The notes: a model not told the origin generated them from the sequence alone. DNA of 64,000 nucleotides from Planococcus shenhongbingii (GCF_030413635.1 NZ_CP129235.1:3534001-3598000), one strand, 5' to 3'. Counted from the stretch's first letter, positions 1 through 9,093 are shown. Translations and numbers: made by a program.

Positions 1-499
1 CCGGAAGTTCCGGATGCAGCTTTTTCACCGCTGCGATGCCGGATACTCCTGCCGGGCTTTTGGCATCCTCTTTTGTTTGGCTATTAAAGACCGGCCCCAT
101 TCCCACATAGTCGGCACCGCTGTCTATGGCGTTCTTGGCTTCTGTCAATGAATGCACTGATACCCCAAGGATTTTATCCGCCCCCATTATGCGGCGGACC
201 GCAGTTGCTGCCGCATCTTGCTGGCCGACATGGATTCCATCCGCATCAATCGCCTGTGCAAGTTCTATGTGGTCATTCACGATAAACGGCACGCCGTACT
301 GGCGACAGAGCCATTTGCATTCAACCGCAAATTTCATTAACGCATCTCCCGTGAGTGCGCCCGATCCTTTTTCCCTCAACTGGAAATGATTGATTCCTCC
401 AGCCAGTGCCTGTTCCAAAACCATCAGCGGTTCGCGGCCGGCTGTATTTTGCGTTCCCATAATGAAATAGATTGAAGGTTTATCGAACAACTTCGACAT
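1..499 (-). CDS. thiE: Thiamine phosphate synthase ThiE (3' end cut by window edge)
   Basis: Couples the pyrimidine (HMP-PP) and thiazole phosphate moieties to give thiamine phosphate. The reverse-strand translation begins MSKLFDKPSIYFIMG and shows the TIM-barrel landmarks of the family: FQLREKG near residue 40, PFIVNDHIELA near 70, DGIHVGQQDA near 90, ILGVSVHS near 115 and YVGMGPVFNSQTK near 135. About 166 of the usual roughly 210 residues are present; the rest lies left of base 1. The ATG at 499 follows AAAGGAGGCG at normal spacing and overlaps the end of thiD by 20 bases, as expected for the last gene of the operon. Confidence 0.93.
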   Translation of the reverse strand, partial: MSKLFDKPSIYFIMGTQNTAGREPLMVLEQALAGGINHFQLREKGSGALTGDALMKFAVECKWLCRQYGVPFIVNDHIELAQAIDADGIHVGQQDAAATAVRRIMGADKILGVSVHSLTEAKNAIDSGADYVGMGPVFNSQTKEDAKSPAGVSGIAAVKKLHPELP

Positions 500-1319
500 G
501 ATGGACGCCTCCTTTTTGGCGCTGGCTCTTCTGATAAGCCGCATGATTGGTCGGTCCGTGTCCGGCACCAATGTGAAGTTCTTCACTGAGAGCAGCCTGG
601 ATAAATTGTTTCGCTGTGTAAACCGCTTCCTCCAGTGACTCCCCTTTTGCCAATCCCGCTGTCAAAGCGGCCGCAAATGTGCAGCCGGTTCCATGCGTTT
701 GGGCTGTAGAAATTCGAAGGGAACGGAAAAGAAGTTCTTCCCCATTTTGATTCAGATAAAAGTCTTCCGCCATATGGGGATCTGTGCCGTGGCCGCCCTT
801 AATTACGACGGAATCAGCGCCAAATGACAAAATCTTTGCTGCCGCTTGCCGCCGCGAAACTGCATCTTCAACATCCATGCCGCTAATCATTTCCGCTTCT
901 GGGATATTCGGCGTTACAATGAGCGCCAGCGGCAGTAAATGCTCTTTTAAGGCTTCAACCGCTGCCTGCTGTAGAAGACTTGCTCCTCCTTTGGCGATCA
1001 TCACCGGATCTACCACGACGTTTTTCCAGCCGAACTGGCGAATGCCGGATGCCGTCTCTCCAATGATATCCGCATCAAACAGCATGCCCGTTTTCAGTGC
1101 ACTGATATTGAAATCCAGGCCCACTGCAGAAAGCTGCGCCTTCAAAGCCCCAGGCGTCATCGGATAAATCTCCGAAACGCCAAGTGTATTCTGGGCAGTC
1201 ACCGCAGTAACCACTGATGTCGAATAAACCCCGAGTTCCTGAAATGTCTTAATATCGGCCTGGATGCCCGCCCCTCCTCCAGAATCAGAGCCGGCAATGG
1301 TCAATACTTGTGGAATCAT
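480..1319 (-). CDS. thiD: Bifunctional hydroxymethylpyrimidine kinase/phosphomethylpyrimidine kinase ThiD
   Basis: Phosphorylates HMP and HMP-P in thiamine pyrimidine synthesis and salvage. 279 residues, normal for the family. It opens with VLTIAGSDSGGGAGIQADIK, the classic ThiD N-terminus that binds substrate, and has VVDPVMIAKGG near residue 105 and the ribokinase-type anion hole THGTGCTFAAALTAGLAKG near 210, with the catalytic Asp replaced by Cys as usual in ThiD. It shares an ATGA overlap with thiM (start at 1319, thiM stop at 1316), implying translational coupling. Confidence 0.95.
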   Translation of the reverse strand: MIPQVLTIAGSDSGGGAGIQADIKTFQELGVYSTSVVTAVTAQNTLGVSEIYPMTPGALKAQLSAVGLDFNISALKTGMLFDADIIGETASGIRQFGWKNVVVDPVMIAKGGASLLQQAAVEALKEHLLPLALIVTPNIPEAEMISGMDVEDAVSRRQAAAKILSFGADSVVIKGGHGTDPHMAEDFYLNQNGEELLFRSLRISTAQTHGTGCTFAAALTAGLAKGESLEEAVYTAKQFIQAALSEELHIGAGHGPTNHAAYQKSQRQKGGVHHVEVVR

Positions 1320-2104
1320 CGTGGCACACCTTCCTTTTGACGGATTACATCGTCAATATCATTTTGTCCCATGGCATTCATTTGATTTAAGAAAGCGGTT
1401 TGGAAATCCCCTGGAAGCTCCGAGTGCGCGCTTGCCTGTTCACCGGCGATGGCATAATAGCGCATGGCTGCTGCCGCCGCTTCAAAGCTGTCTTCTGGAT
1501 GCACTGTGAGAAACGCCGCCACGACGCTGCTGAGCAAGCAGCCGGTTCCCGTGACGGAAGCCATGACCCTATGGCCGAACGGTATTTCAGCCAGCCGTTT
1601 TCCATCAGTGATAATATCCAGTTCCCCGGATACCGCAACAATCAATTTCAATCTCTTCGCTGTATTCCGGGCCAGTTCATGAATATCCGCTTCGCCTTCG
1701 CCGGCATCGACTCCTTTAGCCTGCCAGTCGGCTCCAGCAATAGCCGCTAGTTCACCGGCATTGCAGCGCAGAACCGCGACATTCACTTCAGTGAGGATTT
1801 TATTGGCCGCAGCTGCCCGGAACGCTGTTGCCCCCACTCCGACCGGGTCCAACACGACCGGCACTCCCAGCGCGTTGGCCTTTTTCCCGGCAATCAGCAT
1901 GCTGTTCAGGCTCTGGCTATTCAATGTTCCGATATTGAGCGACACGGCATCCGCCAAAGCAGCCAGCTCGGCAGCTTCTTCCGGCGCTTCTCCCATGATG
2001 GGCGAGGCGCCGAGCGCAAGCAGCCCATTAGCCTGGAAATTCGACACAACATGATTGGTAATGCAATGGATGATCGGTTTTTCTGAACGCAGTTTTCCCA
2101 GCAT
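1316..2104 (-). CDS. thiM: Hydroxyethylthiazole kinase ThiM
   Basis: Phosphorylates the thiazole alcohol during thiamine salvage. It has the conserved PIIHCITNHVVSNFQANGLL start, the VVLDPVGVGAT segment and the C-terminal SVTGTGCLLSS anion hole with its catalytic Cys. I placed the start at the ATG at 2104, one base after the tenA stop codon and 6 bases after an AGGTG; an upstream in-frame ATG at 2125 would add 7 residues inside tenA but has no visible ribosome binding site. Its presence with tenA points to a salvage-oriented operon. Confidence 0.93.
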   Translation of the reverse strand: MLGKLRSEKPIIHCITNHVVSNFQANGLLALGASPIMGEAPEEAAELAALADAVSLNIGTLNSQSLNSMLIAGKKANALGVPVVLDPVGVGATAFRAAAANKILTEVNVAVLRCNAGELAAIAGADWQAKGVDAGEGEADIHELARNTAKRLKLIVAVSGELDIITDGKRLAEIPFGHRVMASVTGTGCLLSSVVAAFLTVHPEDSFEAAAAAMRYYAIAGEQASAHSELPGDFQTAFLNQMNAMGQNDIDDVIRQKEGVPR

Positions 2105-2105
2105 A

Positions 2106-2789
2106 TTAAACACCTGCCTGTTCATATGTTTTGACTGTCCACGATTCCCGCACCCATGCCTGTTCCCAGAAATTCCATTCGAAATAGCTGCTGCGGCGGA
2201 AACGCTCTTTTAGTTCGGTGCGGCGTTTTTCCGGCAAGCCTTCTGCAAGCTGATTCATCCGCTCCATCTGCTCTTTAACCAAAGCGCCGAACTCCTCCGA
2301 ACCGTAAGTAGCAATCCACCGGTCATAAATTGGATGATTGGGTTCAGCATTTTTCAGCCGCTCACCGATTTCAAAGTAAAGCCAGTAACAAGGCAGAATC
2401 GAGGCCACGACATCCGCCAAATCACCTTCAGACGCGCGGTACATATGAGAGACGTAAGCATAGGCGCTCGGTGAAGGCTCAAATTCTTCCCAATCACCTT
2501 CCGTGACGCCAAGCAGCTCCATAAACGACTCGTGCAAAGCCAACTCGGCAGCACATGTATGTTCCGAATGAAAAGCGAAGCGTTTTGTGGTCTCCAAATC
2601 GGTGGCTTTTACTGCTCCAATTGCCTGGACTTTGGCGAAATGAGACAAGTAATAAGCATCCTGCATAACGTAATGCCGGAATATATCCAGCGGCAGCGTG
2701 CCATCGGCAATCCCTTTTACAAACGGATGTTCAAAACTTGCCTGCCATAAATCATTGCATTCAATACGTACTTCTTTACAAAATGTCAT
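2106..2789 (-). CDS. tenA: Aminopyrimidine aminohydrolase / thiaminase II TenA
   Basis: Hydrolyses aminopyrimidine breakdown products of thiamine to HMP so they can be reused. 227 residues, typical length. Active-site residues of the family are visible: Asp and Tyr in MQDAYYLSHF (about 43-46), the nucleophilic Cys in SILPCYWLYFEIG (near 134) and the Glu in YFEWNFWEQAW near the C-terminus. It is the first gene of the thiamine operon, directly behind the TPP riboswitch, with AAGGAGATGGAGAA just before the ATG. Confidence 0.95.
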   Translation of the reverse strand: MTFCKEVRIECNDLWQASFEHPFVKGIADGTLPLDIFRHYVMQDAYYLSHFAKVQAIGAVKATDLETTKRFAFHSEHTCAAELALHESFMELLGVTEGDWEEFEPSPSAYAYVSHMYRASEGDLADVVASILPCYWLYFEIGERLKNAEPNHPIYDRWIATYGSEEFGALVKEQMERMNQLAEGLPEKRRTELKERFRRSSYFEWNFWEQAWVRESWTVKTYEQAGV

Positions 2790-2805
2790 TTCTCCATCTC
2801 CTTTT

Positions 2806-2852
2806 TAATGGTGTCCAGACTCCAGTGCCTAGCTCTTCGGGACATAAGTCAG
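2806..2852. repeat. Fragment of a dispersed intergenic repeat
   Basis: Contains the reverse complement of a 26-base run found at 9892-9917 (CTTATGTCCCGAAGAGCTAG and following), joined to the GAGTCTGGACA end seen near 9950. It lies between the riboswitch terminator and tenA, so it is part of the tenA leader. Confidence 0.7.
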
Positions 2853-2883
2853 AGCTGAACCGGCACTTCCACTATTGTTCGAC

Positions 2884-2922
2884 AAATAAAAAACGCCGCT
2901 TTCCAGTAAAGGAAAGCGGCGT
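2884..2922 (-). terminator. Intrinsic terminator of the TPP riboswitch expression platform
   Basis: On the minus strand an 11-bp GC-rich stem (arms 2894-2904 and 2911-2921) is followed by a run of T. It sits between the TPP aptamer and tenA, so it is the likely attenuator that stops the thiamine operon when TPP is bound. Confidence 0.9.
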
Positions 2923-2945
2923 ATGCAGTTAAAAAGGAAATAGCA

Positions 2946-3046
2946 TGCGTTCCGCCACTTCCCTCCGCTGGTATGATCCAGATCAGGTTCAAAGGGTCCG
3001 AGCTTATGCTCGTCTCAGCCGATATCCGGCTCCCCTAGTGGTGTTT
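2946..3046 (-). promoter_or_regulatory. TPP riboswitch (THI element)
   Basis: The minus strand shows the canonical THI-box blocks in order: GGGGAGCC, GGCTGAGA, ACCCTTTGAACCTGATCTGG, ATACCAGCGGAGGGAAGTGG. It precedes the terminator at 2884-2922 and tenA, so it should repress tenA-thiM-thiD-thiE in response to thiamine pyrophosphate. Confidence 0.97.
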
Positions 3047-3081
3047 AATATTCAAGTTGTCAAAATCACTTTAACACAGAT

Positions 3082-4212
3082 TCAGGAAACCGCAACCGGT
3101 TTTTCTGACTTTTCAGGTTTCACGCGTTCCCCGCTTGCCGGATCAAAGAAATGAACACGCGACATATCAAACGCAAGACGTGCAGTGTGTCCCGGCTCAA
3201 TCGTTGTATTGGCATCCACTCGGGCAATGAATTCCTGGTCGCCGTATACAGCATAAATAATCGTTTCAGCACCCGTCAGCTCCGAAACGGTGATGACTGC
3301 GTCGATGTCGCTGTGTTTGATGCCTGTCAGATCTTCACTGTTGACATGGATATGTTCAGGACGAATGCCAAGCGTAATCGGTGAACCGTCATAGCCCTGG
3401 CTTTTCAGCATGCTCAAAGTTTCTGAAGGAATGTCGATGATCCGGTCTCCCATGACAAAAGCACCTTTTTCTAATTTGCCATCAAAAAAGTTCATCGCAG
3501 GCGAGCCGATAAATCCGCCGACAAAACGGTTGGCCGGGAAGTCATACACTTCTTTCGGGCTGCCGACCTGCTGGATGACGCCGCTCTTCATGATGACAAT
3601 CCGTGTAGCCATTGTCATTGCTTCTGTCTGGTCGTGCGTCACGTAAATGGTCGTTGTTTTCAAGCGGTGATGGAGTTTTGCTATTTCAGCGCGCATCTGG
3701 ACACGCAATTTCGCATCCAAGTTGGATAAAGGCTCATCCATCAGGAATACTTTGGCGTCGCGGACAATCGCCCGCCCAAGCGCAACCCGCTGGCGCTGGC
3801 CGCCTGACAGCGCTTTCGGTTTCCGGTCCAGGTATTCTTCCAGGCCAAGAATAGCCGCAGCTTCATTTACCCGTCTTTTGATTTCATCTTTTTTAAATTT
3901 GCGCAGCTTTAATCCGAACGCCATGTTTTCATATACCGTCATATGGGGATATAAAGCATAGTTCTGAAACACCATTGCAATATCCCGTTCTTTCGGCTGG
4001 ACATCATTCATCCGTTTGCCATCGATGAAAAATTCACCATCTGTTATCTCTTCAAGTCCCGCAATCATTCGCAGAGTGGTGGATTTTCCGCAGCCTGAGG
4101 GACCGACAAAGACAATAAATTCTTCGTTTTTTATGTGAAGGTTAAAATCGGTTACGGCGGTAGCACCATTGTCATAGGTTTTCCCTAAATTATTAATCAG
4201 AATTTCTGCCAT
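3082..4212 (-). CDS. Sugar ABC transporter ATPase (MsmX/UgpC family)
   Basis: Energises a carbohydrate importer, probably the divergent system at 4548-7725. 376 residues. The nucleotide-binding domain has Walker A GPSGCGKST near 38, signature LSGGQRQRVALGRAI near 134, Walker B VFLMDEPLSNLDAKLR near 155 and the switch His in VTHDQTEAMT; residues about 240-360 form the TOBE/MalK-type regulatory domain. The track start at 4227 is a poor choice: GGGGAGAGGC precedes the ATG at 4212. MsmX-type ATPases often serve several importers, so a shared role is possible. Confidence 0.9.
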   Translation of the reverse strand: MAEILINNLGKTYDNGATAVTDFNLHIKNEEFIVFVGPSGCGKSTTLRMIAGLEEITDGEFFIDGKRMNDVQPKERDIAMVFQNYALYPHMTVYENMAFGLKLRKFKKDEIKRRVNEAAAILGLEEYLDRKPKALSGGQRQRVALGRAIVRDAKVFLMDEPLSNLDAKLRVQMRAEIAKLHHRLKTTTIYVTHDQTEAMTMATRIVIMKSGVIQQVGSPKEVYDFPANRFVGGFIGSPAMNFFDGKLEKGAFVMGDRIIDIPSETLSMLKSQGYDGSPITLGIRPEHIHVNSEDLTGIKHSDIDAVITVSELTGAETIIYAVYGDQEFIARVDANTTIEPGHTARLAFDMSRVHFFDPASGERVKPEKSEKPVAVS

Positions 4213-4361
4213 TATGCCTCTCCCCATTCTTTTTTACTCTTAATTATAAACAGTTTTCTGTATATTACAAATTGAAACCACAAATTAGTAGAGCCATACC
4301 CAGTCCATTTAGCGCTTAAACTCGGCAAAAATACCCATTGTCAGTATATTTTGATTACACT

Positions 4362-4390
4362 TTGAAAAGAAGGAGAAGTTGTTATATACT
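4362..4390 (+). promoter_or_regulatory. Predicted SigA promoter of the sugar ABC operon
   Basis: TTGAAA at 4362-4367, 17-base spacer, TATACT at 4385-4390. It gives a leader of about 150 bases before the lipoprotein gene. Confidence 0.6.
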
Positions 4391-4485
4391 TCTACTAGAC
4401 AAGAGAAGCTGGAATATTTTGTTCTACTCTTTTACAGAGAAACAGGCCCGATTCTGATGAAATTCAGGCGAATTCGGGTATTTTA

Positions 4486-4500
4486 CTTCGACTGTCGAAG
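4486..4500. promoter_or_regulatory. 15-bp palindrome in the sugar operon leader
   Basis: CTTCGACTGTCGAAG is a perfect palindrome around a central T, between the predicted promoter and the lipoprotein start. It could be an operator or a small RNA hairpin; no adjacent regulator gene was found. Confidence 0.35.
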
Positions 4501-4547
4501 ATATTTTCGCATTCATTTATACCATAAAAAAAGAGGAGTGAAACTGG

Positions 4548-5870
4548 ATGAACAAATTGAAAGTTTTTATTATGTTGATTGCTGCGTTAGCCCTGTTTCT
4601 CAGCGGCTGTTCGGGATTCCAGACGAGCAACAGCAGCAATGAAGAAGCAGCGGTAAATGAAGATGGCAAAACCGTCGTCGATTTCTGGACATTCTGGGGA
4701 TCTGAAATCCGCCGTCCGATTATTGAACAAATCATCACCGACTTTAACGAATCTCAAGACGAGATTGAAGTGAAACACACGTATCTGCCATTCGGTGACA
4801 TCTGGACAAAAGAACTTGCGGCTATTGCAGCTGGAGATCCGCCTGATGTCGTAATCAATGATATCAATGCCACCGCTCTTCGCGGACAGAACAAGCAAGC
4901 GATGAACTTGTCACAGTTCCTGGAAAAGGATGATATTTCAAAACGCTTCTATCCTGAGCTTTGGGACGCTACTCTTTATGAAGGTGATTCATACGGCATT
5001 CCTTTCAATACTGATACACGCGTACTTTTCTATAACAAAGACGCCTTCAAAGAAGTGGGACTGGATCCCGAAAAGCCGCCAACAACATGGGCAGAACTGG
5101 AAGAATACGCGAAGAAATTGGATAAAAAAGCCGGACAAGACTATGACCGTGTCGGTTTCTATCCATTATGGGGCATCGGCTATGACGTATGGCTCTTAAA
5201 CGCTAACGGACAGAGCTATTTCGACGATCAGAACAATTTCGAAATCGATACACCTAAAAATGAAGAAGTATTAAACTGGCTTAAAACTTGGAAAGACAGA
5301 TACGGCGAAGATGTAGTCAACTCTTACCAAGCACAGATTGACAGCCAGCAAGGACACCCTTTCTTCAACGGAGACCTTGCCATGATTGCCCAGGCTCCGA
5401 CGTTCTATACTCAAATCCGCGATTATGCACCTGATTTGAATTTCGGTGTGGTGGAACTGCCAGAATATGAAGAAGGCAATGGCAACACAAGCTGGGGCGG
5501 CGGATTTGTCGCTGAAATCCCTGAAGGATCGAAAAACGCTGAAGCAGCATGGGAATTCATTAAATATTTAACGGATGTTGAGGCACAGGAGTATTGGGCA
5601 GTGAAAAACTTTGACAACATCGCCAATATCGAAGCGGCTGAAGCAGCAGCAAAATCTGATGAATTTACGGAAGACGGAACGATGGTTTACGAAATGGCAG
5701 TAGAAAATATGGAGCAAACTTTATTGACTCCAGTGCCGGTAATCGCACCTGATTTCAGCAGTTTGATCAACCCGAATATGGATGAATTCTTCCTCGGTTC
5801 CATGACGGCTAAAGAAGCGTTGGAAAAATCCCAGACCGATGTTGAAAATCTGATCAAGAAAAACCAGTAA
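4548..5870 (+). CDS. Extracellular sugar-binding lipoprotein of an ABC importer
   Basis: Solute-binding protein of the SBP family 1 (MalE/UgpB-like), 440 residues, anchored outside the membrane. It has a type II signal peptide with lipobox LSGC (Cys about residue 21), then the family opening VVDFWTFWG and the conserved YGIPFNTDTRVLFYNKDAF segment that lines the sugar site, and the AWEFIKYLTD segment near the C-terminus. An AGAGGAG lies before the ATG. It heads an operon with two permeases; no glycosidase is nearby, so the substrate cannot be named. Confidence 0.9.
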   Translation: MNKLKVFIMLIAALALFLSGCSGFQTSNSSNEEAAVNEDGKTVVDFWTFWGSEIRRPIIEQIITDFNESQDEIEVKHTYLPFGDIWTKELAAIAAGDPPDVVINDINATALRGQNKQAMNLSQFLEKDDISKRFYPELWDATLYEGDSYGIPFNTDTRVLFYNKDAFKEVGLDPEKPPTTWAELEEYAKKLDKKAGQDYDRVGFYPLWGIGYDVWLLNANGQSYFDDQNNFEIDTPKNEEVLNWLKTWKDRYGEDVVNSYQAQIDSQQGHPFFNGDLAMIAQAPTFYTQIRDYAPDLNFGVVELPEYEEGNGNTSWGGGFVAEIPEGSKNAEAAWEFIKYLTDVEAQEYWAVKNFDNIANIEAAEAAAKSDEFTEDGTMVYEMAVENMEQTLLTPVPVIAPDFSSLINPNMDEFFLGSMTAKEALEKSQTDVENLIKKNQ

Positions 5871-5886
5871 GCAAGGAGGAGCCGAT

Positions 5887-6798
5887 TTGGGGAAGAAAAG
5901 AATGACCATGAGGCGCAAGGAAAGCATTTATGGCTATATTTTTGTATTGCCGTGGATTATCGGATTTCTGGCTTTCACTGCGGGGCCTTTGGTATTTTCC
6001 TTTGTGGCAAGTTTCACAAATTATAATATTACATCTCAGATGGACTTTGTCGGCGGAGAAAACTACAAAGGTCTCTTAACAGAGGACAGTCTTTTTTGGA
6101 CCTCACTTTGGAACACCTTGTATTTTGTCATCTTTTCTGTGCCACTGACAACGATCGGAGCCATTTTCCTGTCGGCTCTCCTGAACCAGGACATTCCAGG
6201 CATCCGCTATTTCCGGACACTTTACTATTTGCCGGCTGTCCTGTCAGGTGTCGGCGTTTATATGCTTTGGATGCAGCTGCTTGATCCGGGAACCGGAATG
6301 GTCAATCTGGTTTTAAGCTGGTTTGGCATTGATGGACCCAACTGGCTGTTTGATCCCGACTGGACCAAACCGTCCCTCATATTCATGAAATTATGGAGTG
6401 TCGGCGGATCCATGCTCCTCTATTTAGCCAGTATGCAGGGTGTCTCCAAATCACTCTACGAAGCGGCTGAAATTGACGGAGCCAATACATGGAAAAAGTT
6501 TTTCCATATTACGCTCCCTATGATTACGCCAGTTATTTTCTTTGACGTTGTGACAAGCCTGATTGGCGGATTCCAGATTTTCCAGGAAGCCTATGTCATG
6601 TCCAATAACGGCGAAGGCGGACCGGCCAACTCATTGCTGTTCTATAATCTATACATGTGGAAGCAAGCATTCACCAACTTCAATATGGGGTACGCGATGG
6701 CAATGTCCTGGATTCTGTTCGTTATTGTATTCATCATGACTATGATCAATCTGAAACTCGCTCCCCGCTGGGTGCATTACGAAGGGGAGGAGAAGTAG
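5887..6798 (+). CDS. Sugar ABC transporter permease (MalF/UgpA type)
   Basis: One of the two membrane subunits of the importer; 303 residues and six predicted membrane helices. The cytoplasmic EAA loop that docks the ATPase reads SLYEAAEIDGANTWKKFFHI near residue 195, followed by TLPMITPVIFF. I accept the TTG start at 5887 because AAGGAGG lies 7 bases upstream; internal ATGs have no comparable site. It follows the lipoprotein gene by 16 bases. Confidence 0.9.
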   Translation: MGKKRMTMRRKESIYGYIFVLPWIIGFLAFTAGPLVFSFVASFTNYNITSQMDFVGGENYKGLLTEDSLFWTSLWNTLYFVIFSVPLTTIGAIFLSALLNQDIPGIRYFRTLYYLPAVLSGVGVYMLWMQLLDPGTGMVNLVLSWFGIDGPNWLFDPDWTKPSLIFMKLWSVGGSMLLYLASMQGVSKSLYEAAEIDGANTWKKFFHITLPMITPVIFFDVVTSLIGGFQIFQEAYVMSNNGEGGPANSLLFYNLYMWKQAFTNFNMGYAMAMSWILFVIVFIMTMINLKLAPRWVHYEGEEK

Positions 6799-7725
6799 AT
6801 GGCCAAAACAACGGATAATCTTGATTATTTGGATAGTGCGGATGATTTGAAGACCCTTGATAAGGCGAATGAAAATCCCAGCTTTTTTGAGCACAGAGGA
6901 AACCGCAAAACTTTTCTGGTTGTCTTTAACTTTATTTTGCTGGCAATCGGGAGCCTGCTAATCCTTTCCCCTCTCTGGTGGATGTTCGCGACGTCCCTTA
7001 AAACAATGGCGGAAGTCATGAGTTTCCCGCCATCGTTTTGGCCGGAGAACTGGCTGTTCTCAAACTACATTAAGACGTGGGAAGCGGCGCCTTTCACCCG
7101 CTATACCATCAACACGCTGACCATCACGATCATCGTGGTTATCGGAAATGTATTGTCCAATTCATTTATCGCTTACGGTTTTGCTAAAATCCCGTTCCGC
7201 GGGAAAAATATCCTGTTTGCGATTGTCTTGGCGACCATGATGATTCCGGGATTTGTCACTTTGATTCCGCAATACGTTCTGTTTGCGAATCTTGGATGGG
7301 TCAACACTTATTACCCGCTGATTGTGCCTTCATTTTTCGGCAGTGCGTTCAACATTTTCCTGCTGCGCCAGTTTTACATGACGATTCCGACCGAGTTAAT
7401 CGAAGCTGCGAAAATGGAAGGCGCCAACCATTTCTACATCTGGTGGAAAATCGGGCTGCCGCTTACCAAGCCAGCGATTGCCACGGTCGCCATCTTCTCG
7501 TTTAACGGCGCTTGGAACGATTTCCTTGGACCGCTGCTGTATTTGAACGACGAGAAGCTGTATACGCTTCAAATCGGCTTGCAGGTCTTCAAAGGGCAGC
7601 TCAGCACACAATGGAACTATTTGATGGCCGGCTCGCTGCTTGTGCTGCTGCCAGTCATCCTAATTTTCTTCATTTTCCAGAAATACTTCATCCAAGGCAT
7701 CAATCTCCAGTCTGGAGGAAAATAA
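6799..7725 (+). CDS. Sugar ABC transporter permease (MalG/UgpE type)
   Basis: Second membrane subunit, 308 residues. It has an unusually long charged N-terminal stretch of about 45 residues (rich in Asp/Lys) before the first membrane helix, then the inner-membrane permease domain with EAA loop LIEAAKMEGANHFYIWWKIG near 195 and the family signature FNGAWNDFLGPLLY. The ATG directly abuts the stop codon of the upstream permease, whose last codons (GGGGAGGAGAAG) provide the ribosome binding site. A strong terminator follows. Confidence 0.9.
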   Translation: MAKTTDNLDYLDSADDLKTLDKANENPSFFEHRGNRKTFLVVFNFILLAIGSLLILSPLWWMFATSLKTMAEVMSFPPSFWPENWLFSNYIKTWEAAPFTRYTINTLTITIIVVIGNVLSNSFIAYGFAKIPFRGKNILFAIVLATMMIPGFVTLIPQYVLFANLGWVNTYYPLIVPSFFGSAFNIFLLRQFYMTIPTELIEAAKMEGANHFYIWWKIGLPLTKPAIATVAIFSFNGAWNDFLGPLLYLNDEKLYTLQIGLQVFKGQLSTQWNYLMAGSLLVLLPVILIFFIFQKYFIQGINLQSGGK

Positions 7726-7730
7726 AGAAA

Positions 7731-7775
7731 GAAACACGCTCTGCGAAACTTCGCAGAGCGTGTTTTTGTTTTTTG
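7731..7775 (+). terminator. Intrinsic terminator of the sugar ABC operon
   Basis: Perfect stem ACACGCTCTGCGAA / TTCGCAGAGCGTGT with a 3-base loop, followed by TTTTTGTTTTTT. Confidence 0.92.
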
Positions 7776-7862
7776 AGGCAAAAGTTTGCCGCATTTTCTT
7801 CGTAACTTGCTTTGGTTATCTTAATCAAAGGCTTTTCGCTAGCGAACTGCTGAAAGTGCTGG

Positions 7863-7960
7863 TTTATTTGCGCTTAGAAATTTTTTTTTGCGTTCGCGGA
7901 GGGTTTATTTGCGTTTAAAATCTTTTATTTGCGTTCGGGCTGCTGCTATTTGCGTTCAAC
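7863..7960. repeat. Five TTTGCG-cored repeats spaced 20-21 bp
   Basis: Copies of roughly TTTATTTGCGTTC have their TTTGCG cores at 7867, 7887, 7908, 7928 and 7949, i.e. steps of 20, 21, 20 and 21 bases. They lie between two converging terminators (sugar operon and rlmN). The last copy plus its flank (TTTGCGTTCAACAAAATTCG and on) recurs inverted at 23047-23072. Confidence 0.8.
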
Positions 7961-7973
7961 AAAATTCGACACA

Positions 7974-8003
7974 AAAAAAGGCATCCTTTTGCAGGATGCC
8001 CTT
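7974..8003 (-). terminator. Intrinsic terminator of rlmN
   Basis: Minus strand GGGCATCCTGCAAAAGGATG with CC and then TTTTTTT; short GC-rich stem immediately after the rlmN stop codon. Confidence 0.85.
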
Positions 8004-8022
8004 TCTAACAGCCCGCTCCGAA

Positions 8023-9093
8023 TTAAAGAGCCGCTGTTTTTTCTTTTTTGATTTGTTTGCTTCGCAATTGGCCGCAAGCTGCGTCGATATCGGCGCCTTG
8101 CTCGTGGCGGACGCCGCAGTTGATGCCTTTTTTCTTCAAAGCGTCGTAGAAAGCGCTGATCGCTTCCGGCGTGCTTTGCTGATACTGGTCATGTTCGCTG
8201 ACCGAGTTGTATGGAATCAAGTTGACGTAAGACAAGTGGCGCTTGTCTTCAAGCAGTTTCGCCAATAGATTTGCTTCTTCAACATGGTCGTTGACGTCGC
8301 GCAATAAAATATATTCGAACGTGATGCGGCGGTTGGATTTTTCCAAATAATAATCGATTGCCGCCATCAATTTCTCGATCGGATAGGCTTTGTTGATTTT
8401 CATAATGCGTGAACGCAATTCGTTCGTTGGAGCATGAATGGAAATTGCCAAGTTGACTTGCAGGCCTTCATCCGCGTAATCGTAGATTTTCGGTACGATG
8501 CCGCTGGTTGAAACAGTAATATGGCGAGCTCCGATTGCCAATCCTTTTTGTGAATTGACGACTGTCAGGAAGTCCATCAAATTCGTGTAGTTATCGAACG
8601 GTTCGCCGATTCCCATGACCACGATATGGCTGACACGCTCGTCTTTTTGCTGTGCATCAAAATGGGCCTGCACTTGCATGATCTGCTCAACGATTTCGCC
8701 CGCGTTTAAATCGCGGCTCTTTTTCAAAAGTCCGCTTGCGCAGAAACTGCAGCCGATGTTACAGCCGACCTGTGTAGTGACACAGACGGAGTTTCCGTAT
8801 TTAAAGCGCATTAATACGGTCTCAATCAAATTGCCATCCTGAAGACGGAAAAGGAATTTGATCGTACCGTCAGCAGATTCCTGCTTGACCGCTTCTGTAA
8901 GTGTACGGATTGCAAAATTATCTTCCAGCAACCCAATAACTTCTTTGCTCAGGTTATTCATCTGGGAAAATTCAGTAACGCGTTTAATATATAACCAGTC
9001 CCATACTTGTTCAGCACGGTACTTCTTCTGTCCATTTTCTAAAAACCATTCTTTTAATTGATCTATCGTCAATCCATAGATGGAATTTTTCAT
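8023..9093 (-). CDS. rlmN: 23S rRNA (adenine2503-C2)/tRNA (A37) methyltransferase RlmN
   Basis: Radical-SAM enzyme that methylates A2503 of 23S rRNA and A37 of some tRNAs. 356 residues. The radical-SAM cluster motif is [11 protein letters not shown] near 115-125; [10 protein letters not shown] binds SAM; the two methyl-transfer Cys are the first in [17 protein letters not shown] context and the C-terminal one in [10 protein letters not shown]. The ATG at 9093 is preceded by GAGGG at about 9 bases; the longer reading from 9108 starts inside that ribosome binding site, so I shortened it. Single gene with its own terminator. Confidence 0.94.
   Translation of the reverse strand: MKNSIYGLTIDQLKEWFLENGQKKYRAEQVWDWLYIKRVTEFSQMNNLSKEVIGLLEDNFAIRTLTEAVKQESADGTIKFLFRLQDGNLIETVLMRFKYGNSVCVTTQVGCNIGCSFCASGLLKKSRDLNAGEIVEQIMQVQAHFDAQQKDERVSHIVVMGIGEPFDNYTNLMDFLTVVNSQKGLAIGARHITVSTSGIVPKIYDYADEGLQVNLAISIHAPTNELRSRIMKINKAYPIEKLMAAIDYYLEKSNRRITFEYILLRDVNDHVEEANLLAKLLEDKRHLSYVNLIPYNSVSEHDQYQQSTPEAISAFYDALKKKGINCGVRHEQGADIDAACGQLRSKQIKKEKTAAL

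Noticed and set aside
4300..4320. cre (CcpA) site near the sugar ABC operon (TTTAGCGCTTAAA)
   Set aside because: Symmetric, but it does not match the cre consensus TGWNANCGNTNWCA well enough.
7863..7960. Possible CRISPR array
   Set aside because: Units are about 13 bases with a 20-21 base period, leaving spacers of only 7-8 bases; no cas genes; units are imperfect.
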